Positions 63,557 to 64,000 of a DNA stretch of 64,000 nt are shown piece by piece. Numbering within the stretch: position 1 is the stretch's first letter; each line of letters starts with the position of its first letter. The notes beneath the pieces are model-generated. The model saw nothing but the letters and a program-made list of their open reading frames with translations. It was not told the DNA's origin and did not search any database. The translations under genes and the position numbers were made by a program. Source of the DNA: Uliginosibacterium gangwonense DSM 18521 (GTDB lineage: Bacteria; Pseudomonadota; Gammaproteobacteria; Burkholderiales; Rhodocyclaceae); assembly GCF_000373965.1 (NCBI RefSeq), contig NZ_KB892865.1, forward strand, positions 196,893 to 260,892, in the 5' to 3' direction.

Positions 63557-64000
63557 TTAGAATTCCTTCACGAAACCCGCGCGGGTGTAGGTTGCATCAA
63601 CCTTGCTGAAGCTGCCAATGAAGCCAGCCTTGGTGCCATCGTAGCCACCGGACACCGTGCCTTGGTTGCGGGCGAAGTCATCCTTCTGCCAGGCTGCGTA
63701 GAAGTAAGCAGACTTGGACATGAAGTAGGAGCCGCCGATCATCCAGCCCTTGCCGCTGTTGCGGGTGGAGGCCAAGTCGTTCAGGTGGGAGCGTTCAATA
63801 CCCACTTGGAAACGGTCGCCCAGGTTATAGGCCACCACGAAGTTGGTGTTCTTTTCCTTGAAGGCGCCTGCAGCCGTACCGTCACCACCCTTGTAGATGT
63901 TGTAGTTCATGCCGATCTTCAGGCCTTCGATCGGGTGGATGCTGATCGAATGTTCTTGCCAGTGCATGCCGTTGCTCAGGCCTTGACCAAAGGTGGTGCG
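63557..64000 (-). CDS. Outer membrane porin, N-terminus beyond window
   Basis: The last 147 codons of a betaproteobacterial trimeric-type porin. The product has alternating beta-strands such as NTNFVVAYNLGDRFQVGIERS, GKGWMIGGSYFMSKSAYFYAAW and a final strand ending in Phe (RAGFVKEF), as needed for BamA recognition. The frame remains open to the right edge. Substrate selectivity is not readable. Confidence 0.85.
   Translation of the reverse strand, partial: RTTFGQGLSNGMHWQEHSISIHPIEGLKIGMNYNIYKGGDGTAAGAFKEKNTNFVVAYNLGDRFQVGIERSHLNDLASTRNSGKGWMIGGSYFMSKSAYFYAAWQKDDFARNQGTVSGGYDGTKAGFIGSFSKVDATYTRAGFVKEF

Overview
The window is chromosomal DNA of a Gram-negative betaproteobacterium, most likely Rhodocyclales or a near relative. 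This is inferred from gene order (hda-HAD-pcnB-folK-deoxynucleoside kinase-panB; rpsB-tsf-pyrH-frr-uppS-cdsA-dxr-rseP-bamA-skp-lpxD-fabZ-lpxA-lpxB-rnhB; map-glnD) and from lipid A genes, BamA and a trimeric-type porin. The physiology suggested is that of a facultatively anaerobic, nitrogen-fixing, formate-metabolising bacterium. Genes are dense, GC is high, and no phage, insertion sequence, CRISPR array, tRNA or rRNA was seen.

1-8.4 kb: housekeeping genes. A DUF4349 lipoprotein cut by the left edge, RNase Z, an unusual PurM-family protein, Hda, a HAD phosphatase, PcnB, FolK, a deoxynucleoside kinase and PanB. 8.4-18.7 kb: a nitrogen-fixation module. A complete Rnf operon (rnfABCDGE-rnfH, minus strand) diverges from nifL-nifA, followed by an L-lysine 6-aminotransferase. 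The 297-bp divergent region holds one perfect NifA-type site (TGT-N10-ACA) between two oppositely oriented sigma-54 promoters, so NifA probably drives Rnf, the electron supply for nitrogenase, and possibly its own operon.

19-27.3 kb: accessory genes. A GH5 cellulase lipoprotein with a long Ser/Gly linker, a DUF2628 membrane protein, a two-gene RNA-repair cassette (ATP-dependent RNA ligase plus HD-phosphoesterase/polynucleotide kinase), and an SHP/diheme cytochrome/cytochrome b561 set followed by its two-component system.

27.3-38.1 kb: formate metabolism. HydN and a cysteine-type formate dehydrogenase H follow a sigma-54 promoter with an upstream palindrome; then moaA, ohr-ohrR, a protein with two cystatin-like repeats, fdhD, an FhlA-type activator, rplM-rpsI and a formate/nitrite channel. 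No hydrogenase genes are present here, so whether this is formate hydrogenlyase or a formate oxidation route is open.

38.2-53.4 kb: the minus-strand translation/envelope superoperon, starting from an rpsB promoter with a structured leader. 53.5-58.2 kb: map-glnD facing def and methylthioinosine phosphorylase. 58.4-61.6 kb: beta-phosphoglucomutase and a GH65 maltose-type phosphorylase behind a promoter carrying a perfect LacI-family operator. 61.6-64 kb: a CNNM/CorC-type transporter, a small unknown protein and a porin cut by the right edge.
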